Source of the DNA: Gracilaria vermiculophylla
Taxonomy: Eukaryota > Rhodophyta > Florideophyceae > Gracilariales > Gracilariaceae
NCBI GenBank assembly: GCA_019155205.2
Contig: JAHNZQ020000227.1
Span: 481,072-545,071 of the forward strand
DNA: 64,000 bases
Direction of reading: 5' to 3'
Part shown: positions 9,731-19,300 of the stretch, in pieces
Numbering within the stretch: position 1 is the stretch's first letter
Layout of the letters: every line of letters begins with the position of its first letter
Notes under the pieces: generated by a model
What the model was told of the DNA's origin: nothing
Database searches by the model: none
The model's input: the letters and a program-made list of their open reading frames with translations, nothing else
Translations under genes and position numbers: made by a program

Positions 9731-12445
9731 TCATCTACCGAAGCAGCTTGAAAACAGCTTGGCGAAAAAGCCCTTCTTCTTGGGTCGGACTTGTCCTTGC
9801 CCAGCACCGGCGTGTGATGATTCGTTCGAAGAACCTTTGGTCTTTTTGTCTTCCGCAAGCCCCTCTTTCAGTCCGACATTCTTGGTCGCGGAAGTACCCG
9901 AATTCTCCCCGATGCTTGCTTTCAAACCGTTTGATACCTTACCAGCAGCGAGCGTCGTAGCTGTTGGTGCAGGTATGCCCTTTCCACTTGTAGCCAACGG
10001 TGTCGAAGAATCACGACCCTGCTTCGCTTTTTGTGATGTAGGGTTGCTGCGATGGGATCTTGGACTTTCCCTCCTGTTATCATTCTGAACTGCTGGGAGC
10101 CTTACCTTGCCGCTCTTGGTCTGACGAGAAGTCCCTTGTTCGTTATCAGACCTTGTCTGTACCTTTCTCTTCTTCCTTGCGCGATGGACGTAGAAACCAG
10201 ATTCTGCTGCTTCAAGAGCCTTATCTTTCTCCATTTCAACGGCTGACGGTGCCTTGATGCTTGGTAATTTCTTGATCAGCATTTGAGCTTCGCGGGACAC
10301 CTCGACATCACTGTCGTCAGCCAACTTTGCTAAAGATTCCACGAAATCTGGAACATCTTTCCAGATGGGAGCAACGTAACCAAGAAACTGTGTCAATCTT
10401 AGCCTTACGTTGGGTACGACGTCCGCATGCATGGGAAGAATCTCATCTTTGAACAACTGCGTGAAAAGGCGCGTTGAAAACATTTCTCTAGCACATTTAG
10501 CAGCTTCGATGTACGCAAGGCGTGTCCAATACACCTTTCCTCGAGCCCACTCGTTGCGAAAGTGTTTGAGGATGTGGTTTCGTCTTCTGACGTCTGGAAT
10601 ATATCGAATGGTGAATATCAGAGCCCGCATGGCAGACTTGCGAACGGTAAATGTACTCTCGCGTGCCATTTGAAACAAGAGAGGGGCAACGTGCTCACAA
10701 AGCATGTCCTGCGGAATGAGATTGGCGGCTTTTTGAAGTTCTTCCGCAAGGAGCTTCTGTGTGCGCCATGAGTCGAACGACATCATTTCCAATGACGTAA
10801 ACATCGGTTTCAGGCGTCTCATTTCTTCATAGGAAGACCTAGCGGGTGCGTGCCGTGTTTCAAAGTTATCGCGATTGGAACTCTTTGTTTCCTCAGGCTG
10901 AGAAGCATCTGATGCTCTGATTTGAGCTTTTGCCATGTCATGATTGGCCTTTTCACCAGGAGACAAGAGGATGAGCAGTTCCGAAAAATGAGCTAGTACC
11001 TTCATTCTAACATCCGCGTTTTCATCCATGAACAGAAAGTTGACGGCTCGGATCACGTCATTACGCAAGGGGCCATGAGCCAGTTTCTTAGCTATAACAT
11101 GAATGCCCGCTGCGAGCGTTATGCGGGTTTCCACATCCGAGTCGGCTGCAAGGGCGGGAAGGATTCCGCCTAGCTGATCAAGCTTCTCCACGGTGCAAAC
11201 GGAAACAACAGCTGGCATGTTAAAGGCGCACCAATGTCGAACTGTGGGTCCATTGCACGTAACCATCTGCCGTAATGTGTTTAGAATCATCACCCATGAT
11301 TCCTTTTCATGGTTTAGAAGCTGGGACACGGAGCACAGAAAACAGCCGTAGACTTCTGAGAAGACTTCGAGCATGATGTACGTATCGTCATCAACGTCTC
11401 TCAGATCCGCGGCGGCAACTCGAACTGCTGCGCGACATTGGTTGAAAAAGACAGGCTTGAGGAGAGCCTCGTACAAGGGGGAGGCGCTTTCCACTCCACA
11501 GTGAGCCTGAGCCGATTTGGCCAATGATCGCATGGCAGACGCACGTACGGTGGCCACCTTGTCATCTGACATGAGCATCTTGAGAAGCGGCCAGATACGT
11601 TTTTCGGCAGTGGAAATGGGTAAGTAAGAAGCAACCTCGGCGATGCTTTGGGCCACGAGCGTGCGAACAGTTGGGTCCTCGTCCTGGGCCAAATTGAGAG
11701 CGGTATCTTCAAAAATGGTTTGCACCTCTTCGCGTGTGAGTGCGCTGTTGAAAGAGCCAATGACTCGTGCCGCGAGTCTTCGGTCACGGTCTCTGCTTGA
11801 AAGTGCTCTGTCAATGGTATCGGGGGCAACAAGGTTGAGAACATCATAGCGATGCATTTGGGGCAGGACCGTGGATACGAGCTCAGCACAGGCGTCAAAG
11901 ATCTGACTGGAGTCAGTCTTTGAAGCCAGGGCTAGAGATACCCATGCGATGCGTTTGGCAATGTGTTGGGGAACAGTCCTATTAACAACGAAGAATAAGG
12001 CTTCCGTGGCAGCATCTTGGGTTTCAAGGGTCCAGAATAAGGAATCGGTACAAATGCGGGGTACCATGATGTTGACACATTCGTTAGGGCAGTGCTCGAG
12101 GAACTGTGGGAACTGAAACAAAACGGAAATTCGTTCTAGTTCGTTTCCGTCAATGAGGACAAGAGTGGCGTTGGGGACGCTGGCCAGGATCTCGTCGTTA
12201 AGCAGCACGATTTCATTGCCCTCGTCCAGCTGTTTTGTGCCGTAGTTGCCGGGACCAGCCTTTTCAATGCTGGTGGGGACGTATTCGACGAGGTCGCTTG
12301 GTTGAGAAGGTGGGGGTTCCGTATGCAGCATGGAGTTGTAGACGAGTTGGTACTTGCTCTGACGTTGGGAGAGATATTGAGAGTCAAAATGCTGAGGAGG
12401 GGGGTTTTGGTCCATGAAGGCCTGAAAGTCAGCTGGAGCAGTCAT
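9731..12445 (-). CDS. PP4R1-type HEAT-repeat phosphatase regulatory subunit (paralogue B)
   Basis: 904 residues from the ATG at 12445 (MTAPADFQAF). The open frame continues upstream into the GC-rich promoter but without another ATG. It aligns by eye with paralogue A along its length: VTCNGPTVRHWCAFNMPAV versus ATCNGPIVRKNCAFNMPGV, FTVRKSAMRALIFTIRYIPD versus LVRKSTMAAIATCMRYLPD, and RNEWARGKVYWTRLAYIEA versus RDEWARGTIYWMRISFIDS. Paralogue B has an extra acidic/Ser insert before the last repeats and a long basic, low-complexity tail ending KKKGFFAKLFSSCFGR. That amphipathic Phe/Cys end could bind membrane, which is inference only. Presumed role: regulatory scaffold of a PP4-like phosphatase. 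Confidence 0.8.
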   Translation of the reverse strand: MTAPADFQAFMDQNPPPQHFDSQYLSQRQSKYQLVYNSMLHTEPPPSQPSDLVEYVPTSIEKAGPGNYGTKQLDEGNEIVLLNDEILASVPNATLVLIDGNELERISVLFQFPQFLEHCPNECVNIMVPRICTDSLFWTLETQDAATEALFFVVNRTVPQHIAKRIAWVSLALASKTDSSQIFDACAELVSTVLPQMHRYDVLNLVAPDTIDRALSSRDRDRRLAARVIGSFNSALTREEVQTIFEDTALNLAQDEDPTVRTLVAQSIAEVASYLPISTAEKRIWPLLKMLMSDDKVATVRASAMRSLAKSAQAHCGVESASPLYEALLKPVFFNQCRAAVRVAAADLRDVDDDTYIMLEVFSEVYGCFLCSVSQLLNHEKESWVMILNTLRQMVTCNGPTVRHWCAFNMPAVVSVCTVEKLDQLGGILPALAADSDVETRITLAAGIHVIAKKLAHGPLRNDVIRAVNFLFMDENADVRMKVLAHFSELLILLSPGEKANHDMAKAQIRASDASQPEETKSSNRDNFETRHAPARSSYEEMRRLKPMFTSLEMMSFDSWRTQKLLAEELQKAANLIPQDMLCEHVAPLLFQMARESTFTVRKSAMRALIFTIRYIPDVRRRNHILKHFRNEWARGKVYWTRLAYIEAAKCAREMFSTRLFTQLFKDEILPMHADVVPNVRLRLTQFLGYVAPIWKDVPDFVESLAKLADDSDVEVSREAQMLIKKLPSIKAPSAVEMEKDKALEAAESGFYVHRARKKRKVQTRSDNEQGTSRQTKSGKVRLPAVQNDNRRESPRSHRSNPTSQKAKQGRDSSTPLATSGKGIPAPTATTLAAGKVSNGLKASIGENSGTSATKNVGLKEGLAEDKKTKGSSNESSHAGAGQGQVRPKKKGFFAKLFSSCFGR

Positions 12446-13418
12446 GACGAAAGCGCAGGTGCAGACAGCGAGGGTGAGCGGAAAGGGCGTAGAGGAGGCT
12501 GAGAGCGCGACAGCCACGGGAGCGGGACAGACAGGTAGAGAGAGATAGGAGCAGAGGGAGAGGGGCGGAGGGGGGGAGGAAGGGGGTCGGGCAGGAGTGG
12601 GGCTGCGGGCAGCTGCGGGCAGCTGCGGGGGCGGGCGCGGGAGAGACGAGGGGCGCGAGGGATGGGGGAGGCTGTGCCTGTAAAGCAACGGGCGAGCGAG
12701 CGCGAGGGGGGGGGGGGCGGGCGGTGATCAGAATGGCGACGCGAAGCCGCGCTCTGGGAAAACGGCGGCAGCACGCGCGCGCAGGGCGCGCTGCCATTGG
12801 CGGAGGCGTGTCAGCGCGTGCGCGCGGGGGACGCTTGCATTGCTTGCCACGCGCCGCCGCGCGCTCGCTGCGCGTGCTCGTCCGCGCCATCGCCCCGCGC
12901 GCCCGCTGCCGCACAATGCAGAGATGTGCGCGGCTCGCCTGCCGCCCGCTTACACCCTCGCCCGCCGCGCCGCGCGTTGGCGCCGCCGCGCGTCGCGTCG
13001 CGCGCCTCCGTCGCTGCCGCGCGCCTCTGCCGCGCGCCTCCGCCGCGCGCGTCGCCGTCCGCGTTCGCCGCCACCGCCACCGCTGGCGTCGCCACTCGCA
13101 CGGCGCTTCCGCCCCTCAGGCACCGTCCCCGAGTGTCCACCCCGCTGACAATCACCACGCACCGCCTTCCGCCGTCACAACAGCCACAAAAATGCTCCGC
13201 CAGCGCTTTCTTTCCGCTCTCACGGCCTCGCCACCGTCACTGTCGGTAGCCGAAGCTTCTCATACAAGTCATGGTCCTCGCAGCCACCCCTCTCCCGTTC
13301 GGCCGCCGCCCCTGCTCCACTTGTCTTTCCTCTTCTACATCGCCCCTTGACGTTCCATCCCGGCTCGTCTTTGATGCAGACGTTCACCCGCGCAGCCCCA
13401 ACATCCAAGAGCCACAAA
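12446..13418. promoter_or_regulatory. GC-rich divergent promoter region (PP4R1-B / glycoprotein)
   Basis: About 970 bp, strikingly rich in G, C and CpG, between divergent start codons. It holds G-runs (12562-12597 and an uninterrupted G-run near 12708-12717) and a short tandem CTGCGGGCAG repeat at 12603-12627. Long open frames on both strands here are Arg/Ala/Pro-rich products of the base composition, not genes. Comparable GC-rich blocks lie at other divergent promoters in this window. Confidence 0.55.
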
Positions 13419-14966
13419 ATGCATGGCGTCTTCGTCTGGTCTTCTGTCCCCACTGCACTCTTACTGTTGGCTTTGCTCTCCAAGGCAGCCCTCTGCGTCG
13501 CCCAATCTGCCGACCAAGACGCTTTGGACGCACAGAGAAACGACACCCACAACGCCTTCAATAGGTTCACACTTTTGCTTGCTGACGAAACCGAGCTCAA
13601 CCAAAAGCCCGTGTATGCCGATGACCATATAGTGTTCAAGGACGGCTCAGTCCACCCCAAGTGGTTATCTCAACCACAAAACACCTCCGATCTCTACCAC
13701 CAGGACCAGTACACCGACAGGACGTCCTTCGAATTCTCTTACGGCACCTTTGTTTCATACGAGATACTCAGCCCACAGTGTTCGTCGTCTGACCCGTCTA
13801 TCTCCCGCCCAAAAGTCATTGAGTTCTATGATGATGATGAAGAGCATTCGGGAACCTTTACAATTGTTCATGACTGTCAAGTGCATTCAGGACCCCCCAC
13901 TCTACGCAACGTCACAATCACAGTTGTCTTTCCGGTCGTCGACAGTCTCTCCGTTGTCTTTTCGTTCCAGAAGACCTGCGGTCATGGGAAGCATCAGCTT
14001 CTCGAGTTTGGCTACTACGACGATCCAAGCAACGGCCCGGGCCAGCGACCGCCAGTGCCCTTCGCCGCATCACAACAAACCCTAGTCGTGGGCCCCCACG
14101 TCATGAGCACAAAGCTCTACCTTGCACTCTTACCACCCGCTGTGACCCAGGAATTCTTCCATATTTCGGTCAACTCGAGCAACAATGGTTTGACTGTCGT
14201 TCCCAAGGGGCCTATATTTGGCGGCGTCTTGAGACTGTCCGAACTCTCCATCATTCACATCCTCTATGAATGCCAAATTAAGGGACAGTCCAACGTGTCC
14301 ATCACTATCCCACTGCTTCCCTTTGACAGCTTGCACGCCTCCTGGGTTAAGGACTGCGGTGGTGGAACCGTCAAGGGTCTCATGATCGGCACCACGTCAT
14401 GGAACCACAGTAATGTGGTGAACGACGGATCCACAGCATCGGAATGGCAACGTGCCACGCGAGTAACTTCCAACGATGTTTACGATGTCGTTCCACGCGT
14501 TAATACCTCTATCCGTTTTAAGGACTTTTGGATCACTAACGAGGGTAATTCCATTCAGATGGACCCTATTCTCGTGTCAACTGAGAAACCTGACGTGGTT
14601 TCCGCGATGACGAGCATAGTCGACGAACGGGGTGGTGTTTCACACGTTCAAAATGGTGGGGTGCTTGCTCACAGTGACCTTCTACGGCTAAGATTAAGGA
14701 TGGTATGCAAGAAGCGTGGCAGGTCTCTCGTTGTCGTCACGCTTCCCATTAAGTCCTTTCAGAACGTTGAGTTTGGTTTACTGAAGGAGTGCCGAGCACC
14801 ACGAAGGTTCAAACACTCAGGTTTCCTTCGCACAGCTGACAGTGTTGTGACCATCGTGACGTTGTTCATTGCCTTTTCTTTCTTGTATTGGTGGAAGCTA
14901 AGTTCAACTAGGAAGGCTAAGAAAGAGGAAGCAGTTCCGCTCAAGCCCGGATATCAGAAAGTCTAA
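13419..14966 (+). CDS. type I membrane glycoprotein with three internal repeats, unrecognised
   Basis: 515 residues from the ATG at 13419, chosen because it puts a signal peptide at the N-terminus (hydrophobic core TALLLLALL at 12-20, likely cleavage after about residue 28). Other in-frame ATGs at 13374 and 13419 were compared. A single membrane span lies at about 474-492, followed by a short basic tail. The lumenal part carries many N-x-S/T sites and three diverged repeats. Each ends in a Cys-to-Cys unit (C153-C187, C285-C313, C430-C458) of the form C, beta-strand-like (V/I)TxP, F-x-x-h, K-x-C. I do not recognise the family. The fold may be Ig-like or another beta sandwich; function is unknown. 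Its 3' end lies 31 bp from CMC4. Confidence 0.75.
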   Translation: MHGVFVWSSVPTALLLLALLSKAALCVAQSADQDALDAQRNDTHNAFNRFTLLLADETELNQKPVYADDHIVFKDGSVHPKWLSQPQNTSDLYHQDQYTDRTSFEFSYGTFVSYEILSPQCSSSDPSISRPKVIEFYDDDEEHSGTFTIVHDCQVHSGPPTLRNVTITVVFPVVDSLSVVFSFQKTCGHGKHQLLEFGYYDDPSNGPGQRPPVPFAASQQTLVVGPHVMSTKLYLALLPPAVTQEFFHISVNSSNNGLTVVPKGPIFGGVLRLSELSIIHILYECQIKGQSNVSITIPLLPFDSLHASWVKDCGGGTVKGLMIGTTSWNHSNVVNDGSTASEWQRATRVTSNDVYDVVPRVNTSIRFKDFWITNEGNSIQMDPILVSTEKPDVVSAMTSIVDERGGVSHVQNGGVLAHSDLLRLRLRMVCKKRGRSLVVVTLPIKSFQNVEFGLLKECRAPRRFKHSGFLRTADSVVTIVTLFIAFSFLYWWKLSSTRKAKKEEAVPLKPGYQKV

Positions 14967-14997
14967 GCGACTGCTATTCGGCACAAGCCACAACTAC

Positions 14998-15207
14998 TCA
15001 TAACTTGCATTCCTTCGTCTTGTCTCTCATCACATCCAACCCCTCCCTGACGGTCTTTAAACATAGTTTCCACCTTTCGATTTCCTTGCGACATCTTTTC
15101 TCATCATAGTTTTTCCTCTTCAGACAGTCTTGAATTGCACAGGCGTATCGATGGCACATATTTTCTTCATGACTAAGCTTCGAGTCATCCTCGGTGTAAG
15201 TTGGCAT
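14998..15207 (-). CDS. CMC4: twin CX9C mitochondrial intermembrane-space protein, CMC4-like
   Basis: 69 residues from the ATG at 15207. It contains two CX9C motifs, CHRYACAIQDC and CRKEIERWKLC, with the extra internal cysteine (ACAIQDC) typical of CMC4/MTCP1-p8 (ACEIQKC in the human protein as I recall it). Such proteins are imported and oxidised by the Mia40 relay in the intermembrane space and form a disulfide-locked helical hairpin; CMC4 is linked to respiratory-chain maintenance. Length matches the family. The stop codon is only 31 bp from the stop of the convergent glycoprotein gene, so their 3' UTRs must overlap. Confidence 0.75.
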   Translation of the reverse strand: MPTYTEDDSKLSHEENMCHRYACAIQDCLKRKNYDEKRCRKEIERWKLCLKTVREGLDVMRDKTKECKL

Positions 15208-15929
15208 TGTTGTTGTACTTTGAAATGTTGCGCGAAGCACTGCAACACACGCACGTGAGTTCAGAAGCTGCCGAAGAGTTGCAAAGCTTGGTGGCCTGAT
15301 GTCTGGTCTGCTTAACGCAGTGTAACAGACGCCCTGTAATTCCGGCTGACTTTTTGTTAAAATGCTTCAGCTTCCTTGATTGGAACGTAACAACAGTCCG
15401 AATAGAAGGCCTCGGCGCTTTTGGTCAAACTGGAAGGGCGTGTATATGCTCTGCTAATATGTTTTAATGTACTTTAGAAAGAGAGCTTTTGCTCTTACAG
15501 TGCATGAGCATCGAGTTGTGCATAACGCAACTGCTAGAAGTATGCTGACTCTGCGCGGTCACACGTTTCCCACATCATAACGTAGATGTGCATGTGCTGT
15601 CAGACGACAGATTCTTTGAAGCGCCTAGCGCGTTTCATTACTATTTTCAGTAGCTAATCCTTCATCTCTGCGTACCGACGGTAACCATGGCGCACCCCGA
15701 CATACATTCCGTAAATCTAAACAGTCATGCGATCAATAGGTCTTCATAGAGCGATGTATCCCAACTTTTGCCTTTCCGCAACCACTCTTTAGGGTGTCCC
15801 CAGAGATGTATTTCAGGTGCCTTTCATACAACCAGCTACGCAGCATTGCGTGAGCCATGCACACTGGAAGAGTTAGTGTGCCTGATTGGTCTTGCGTTGA
15901 GACCGTTGTGAATGAATATTTACCGGTTC
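15208..15929. other. intergenic region, nothing recognised
   Basis: 722 bp between two minus-strand genes (upstream of CMC4, downstream of GPN3). No convincing open frame, RNA gene or repeat seen. Confidence 0.4.
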
Positions 15930-16850
15930 TTATTCGGAACCTTCGCCTCTTTCTTCTGGAATTTGTATGTTTTGATCCACTTCATCTTCGTATTGTAATG
16001 CGATGTCAACCATGAGAAGCAGTGTTGCGATAGATTCCTCGTCAGTTATATCCAAGGGGACGAAACTGACCATTCCAAAATCATCGAGTAACGAGCCCAT
16101 AGCACTGTTCAGTTTCCGAAATCTGGGTGCTGTCGTGATTGAAATGTCATTTATGAGAGTATCAATATCAGCCTCCATAAAGTCTTCAACTCTTTGTTTT
16201 CCCATGTTTCGAGTCAAATCCATCTTGGACATTACATTTAGATGAGGAACTTCTAGTTGAACCATGGCCGACAGCGCGGTGACACATCCCCCAAAAAATT
16301 TTGATGAATCTGCCATGAACTGAGAATCTAGAAAGTAGAGGGCTTGTACCCTGAAGTCCCACCGATTCAAATGGAGAATGAGTTCTCTCATGAATGGAAA
16401 GTGAGTGTACAATTCTATTTGTCCAGGTAGGTCAAACACAAGATAGTCATTGTCTATATATGCGTCAAGTTTCTCCTCCAGCCATTCCAGGTTGTGCAAC
16501 ATAAACTCCATGCAATATACTAGTGCACCGTTTGGTCCCATAGACAGCTCCTCTCCGACTTCGTCAACAGATATCAAATCTCGAATATCCACAGACACGG
16601 CGTACTTGAAATCCTCGGCGGCCTGTTGGAACAGACGTTGGGTTGCTAGGTCAGTATGGGTTTCGTATGATACTATTTACATTGCAATGAACTTGCTCCA
16701 CGAACTATCTGGAAACTATACACTTACAGGATCAAGATTGATGACATGGATTGCGCGACGTTTATCGTTGCAGTATCGCTGCAGCTCGGCGCAATATGTA
16801 CTTTTCCCACTTCCTGCTGGACCCAAAACAACCTGCGCAAACTTAACCAT
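15930..16850 (-). CDS. GPN3: GPN-loop GTPase 3, one intron
   Basis: Two exons: 16850-16728 and 16622-15930, giving 271 residues. The intron is 105 nt, with donor GTAAGT right after NLDP and acceptor AACAG before AAEDF. The join restores the GPN3 sequence (NLDPAAEDFKYAV). P-loop GPAGSGKST is at 10-18, the diagnostic Gly-Pro-Asn loop at 70-72, then DLPGQIELYTH and the guanine-specificity MSKMD. GPN GTPases assist assembly and nuclear import of RNA polymerase II. A T-rich tract ending in ACAG lies immediately before the ATG, so a further intron in the 5' UTR probably ends exactly at the start codon. Its donor is uncertain (GTGAG at 17115 is one candidate). Divergent from P0. Confidence 0.92.
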
Positions 16851-17395
16851 CTGTAAAAAAAAATGTAGTCCAGCTGCGTTGCCTGTGCCGAATTTCACTG
16901 CGGTTTAGCTGCAGAGTCGAGGACGGTCACATTTCAGGGCACGAAAGAAATGGGTTGCTGTTCGCCTTGTGGATAATCCAGGACACGCACTGGAACTGGT
17001 CTGTTTTGCTGCTTTTGACGAGTTCGGGGTTGACAGAGTCACAACGACCTCCGTTCGGGGGGGTTAGATTGCCAAGCAAACAAATATTTTTATCAAGGAA
17101 CCAAAGTGATCTCACCTTTCTCAGAGAATGTTGCCACGCATGACACGTGGTACACTGTACGCGGGCGTGCACGTCGACATCGCGCGTCGCCGGCGGCATG
17201 CGACGCCATAGCGCCCACTGAACAATATCTTCTACGCAGCTCCGCAAGTTGCTAGCCCGCGAAGAAATCGCCATCTCCCGAAGAGCAAATACGGTCTACC
17301 GGCTCAGTCCTTAATCTGTTGCCGTAACGCTCTTCAAGAGAGGCGATCTACAGAAACGAACATTCGACCTCGAATATCCCCTCCTAATAGAAATC
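16851..17395. promoter_or_regulatory. divergent promoter region GPN3/P0
   Basis: 545 bp shared upstream region. The part next to GPN3 looks like the 3' end of a 5'-UTR intron (T-rich tract then ACAG at 16851-16854 on the minus strand). No other element identified. Confidence 0.4.
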
Positions 17396-18528
17396 ATGCC
17401 GGCTCTTGTTAAGAATCAAACTCCTGATGAAGAGGCTCCGATCAAGCCGAAGATGCTCAAGAAGATGGCCTATGTGGCTCATCTACAGGCGGCATTCGAC
17501 GAATATGATCAGGCATTCCTTGTAAACGCTGATAATGTTGGCTCCAAGCAAATGCAGGAGATCCGCATCAGTACTCGAGAGGATTGGTAAGTGACAAAGG
17601 TTTACAAAGCATCAGAAGTCCTTCATTCTAGAGCGCATTCCAGTAGTATCTGGTTTAGCAATCAATGTGCGTTCGAGAAGTATTCTAACATTTTTATGTC
17701 CAATTGTGGATGAACTCTATATTTCACTCAAGTCTTCTTGTGTTTGGGAAGAACACACAAATGAGGAAGGCCATTTTAGAAAAGTCTGAGGAAAATCCCG
17801 ATCTCAAGCAGCTTGTGGACTATCTGAAAGGCAATGTCGGCTTTGTGTTCACCAAGGGGGAATTGAAGGAAGTCAGAGATCGAATTGTGGCTAACAAGGT
17901 TCCTGCACCTGCTCGAGCTGGGGCAATTGCACAGGTTGGGGTCACGATTCCTGCCGGTCTGACAGGCATGGAACCGACTCAAACCACCTTTTTCCAAGCT
18001 TTGAATATTCCGACGAAGATTAGTCGTGGGCAGATTGAAATAATGAATCAAGTTGAGCTGTTTAAGGAAGGTGAAAAGATCTCATCGTCTGAGGTTGCGT
18101 TGCTTACGAAAATGAAAATCAAACCCTTCTCGTACGGTCTACAGTTCAAACAAGTCTATGACAAGGGAAGCCTCTATTCCCCAGACGTTCTTGACATCAC
18201 CAATGATCGATTGAAGACCTCTTTATTGAGTGGAATCGCCAACATTGCGTCGATATCGCTAGCTATGGGATACCCGACAAGGGCCTCTGTACCTCATTCT
18301 ATTATGAATGGTCTTAAGAATCTCGTTGCCGTATCGCTCGCTACTGATTACACTATCAAGGCGGCTGAGAAGATCAAGGCTATTCTAGATGATCCTGAGG
18401 CCCTTGCGGCAATGGCCGCAGCTGCGGCCGCACCTGCTGCGGGCGAGGAAGCTGCAGCTGAGGCAGAGCCGGAGGAAGAAGAGGAGGAAGAGGAAGAAGA
18501 AGAAATGGATTTCGATTTGTTCGATTAA
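17396..18528 (+). CDS. RPLP0: 60S acidic ribosomal protein P0, one intron
   Basis: Exons 17396-17586 and 17733-18528 (328 residues); the 146-nt intron has donor GTAAGT and acceptor TCAAG. Splicing splits a Cys codon and joins TRED-C-LLVFGKNTQMRKAI, reproducing the P0 block that precedes GKNT-x-MRKA. The N-terminal L10-like domain carries NADNVGSKQMQEIR and RGNVGFVFTK-like sequence (KGNVGFVFTK here). The Ala-rich hinge and Glu run end in MDFDLFD, the P-stalk peptide that recruits translational GTPases. P0 anchors the P1/P2 dimers on the large subunit. The stop lies 70 bp from the convergent MESH1 stop. Confidence 0.97.
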
Positions 18529-18598
18529 AACCATTAGCCTCATCTACGTAAAAATGATTCAATACTACGTGTTTGCCCTCAAAAGCCCGAAGTATGAT

Positions 18599-19300
18599 TT
18601 ATTCAGGCGCTGCGGCTCTTCTCACCGCAACATCCTTTTGCAGGAAGATACTGTCTAATTGTTGTTCTAAGACTGGGTTCACCCCTCGCAACCCTTTGAC
18701 GACAGCTTCTGCCCACTCAAAATACTTTGCTATCCGCTCTTGATTCCAACCAACAGGTGCGATCTCTACCAATTCAGATAAGTTGTCTAACTTATCAGCG
18801 AGCTTGATGGCTTTTGCTTGAGATGAGATGTATGGGGCATGATCGATCTGTTGTTGCTTTCGAACATCTTTCGGTTGTGATTTATCGTCGGAGACTTCAT
18901 CGACGAGATGAGCTATGTGTGTTCCAAAAAGGTCTTCGATTTCTTCCAAAGTGGCATCAGTATCTTCGACAGTATCATGTAGCAAGGCTGCTACTAGAGT
19001 GGAAGTATCCTCGACGCCGCCATCAACCAACAATCTCCGTGCGACTCGCACCGGGTGGCATATGTAGGGATGCTGCTCGCTGTTCTTGCGTTTCTGGTGC
19101 TTGTGTTTTTCCGTGCTGTAATCCATTGCCTTTATCAGGAGTGCCACCGAAAATGCTGAGCTGTCTGCATCTTTTTCCTTTTCGTTTTCAGGATCTTCAC
19201 TCGATGATAGTTTTGTTAGTAGGGTTCTAAGATAGAAGCCGGTGACAAAACCACTCGCAAGCACCGCAAGAATTGAAGCAAGCGTCTTCGCATCGCCCAT
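18599..19300 (-). CDS. MESH1-type (p)ppGpp/NADPH phosphohydrolase with N-terminal membrane anchor
   Basis: 233 residues from the ATG at 19300. Residues about 50-225 are a MESH1/HDDC3-type HD hydrolase: HPVRVAR with metal ligand His82, HD at 108-109, ED at 112-113 (LLHDTVEDTD) and Asp169 in KLADKLDNL. The tail EWAEAVVKGLRGVN is also typical. There is no synthetase or TGS domain, so this is the small hydrolase-only class. Animal MESH1 hydrolyses ppGpp and NADPH. Unlike cytosolic MESH1, it has an N-terminal hydrophobic segment (about 6-28) followed by a charged linker, suggesting membrane attachment or organelle import. Location is inferred, not shown. Confidence 0.88.
   Translation of the reverse strand: MGDAKTLASILAVLASGFVTGFYLRTLLTKLSSSEDPENEKEKDADSSAFSVALLIKAMDYSTEKHKHQKRKNSEQHPYICHPVRVARRLLVDGGVEDTSTLVAALLHDTVEDTDATLEEIEDLFGTHIAHLVDEVSDDKSQPKDVRKQQQIDHAPYISSQAKAIKLADKLDNLSELVEIAPVGWNQERIAKYFEWAEAVVKGLRGVNPVLEQQLDSIFLQKDVAVRRAAAPE

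Noticed and set aside
12724..13350. Long overlapping open frames on both strands in the GC-rich promoter
   Set aside because: Arg/Ala/Pro-rich on both strands, as expected where stop codons are rare through GC content. They lie between two clear start codons.
17587..17732. P0 as two separate genes or a frameshift
   Set aside because: GTAAGT...TCAAG splicing joins the two parts exactly through a conserved block.
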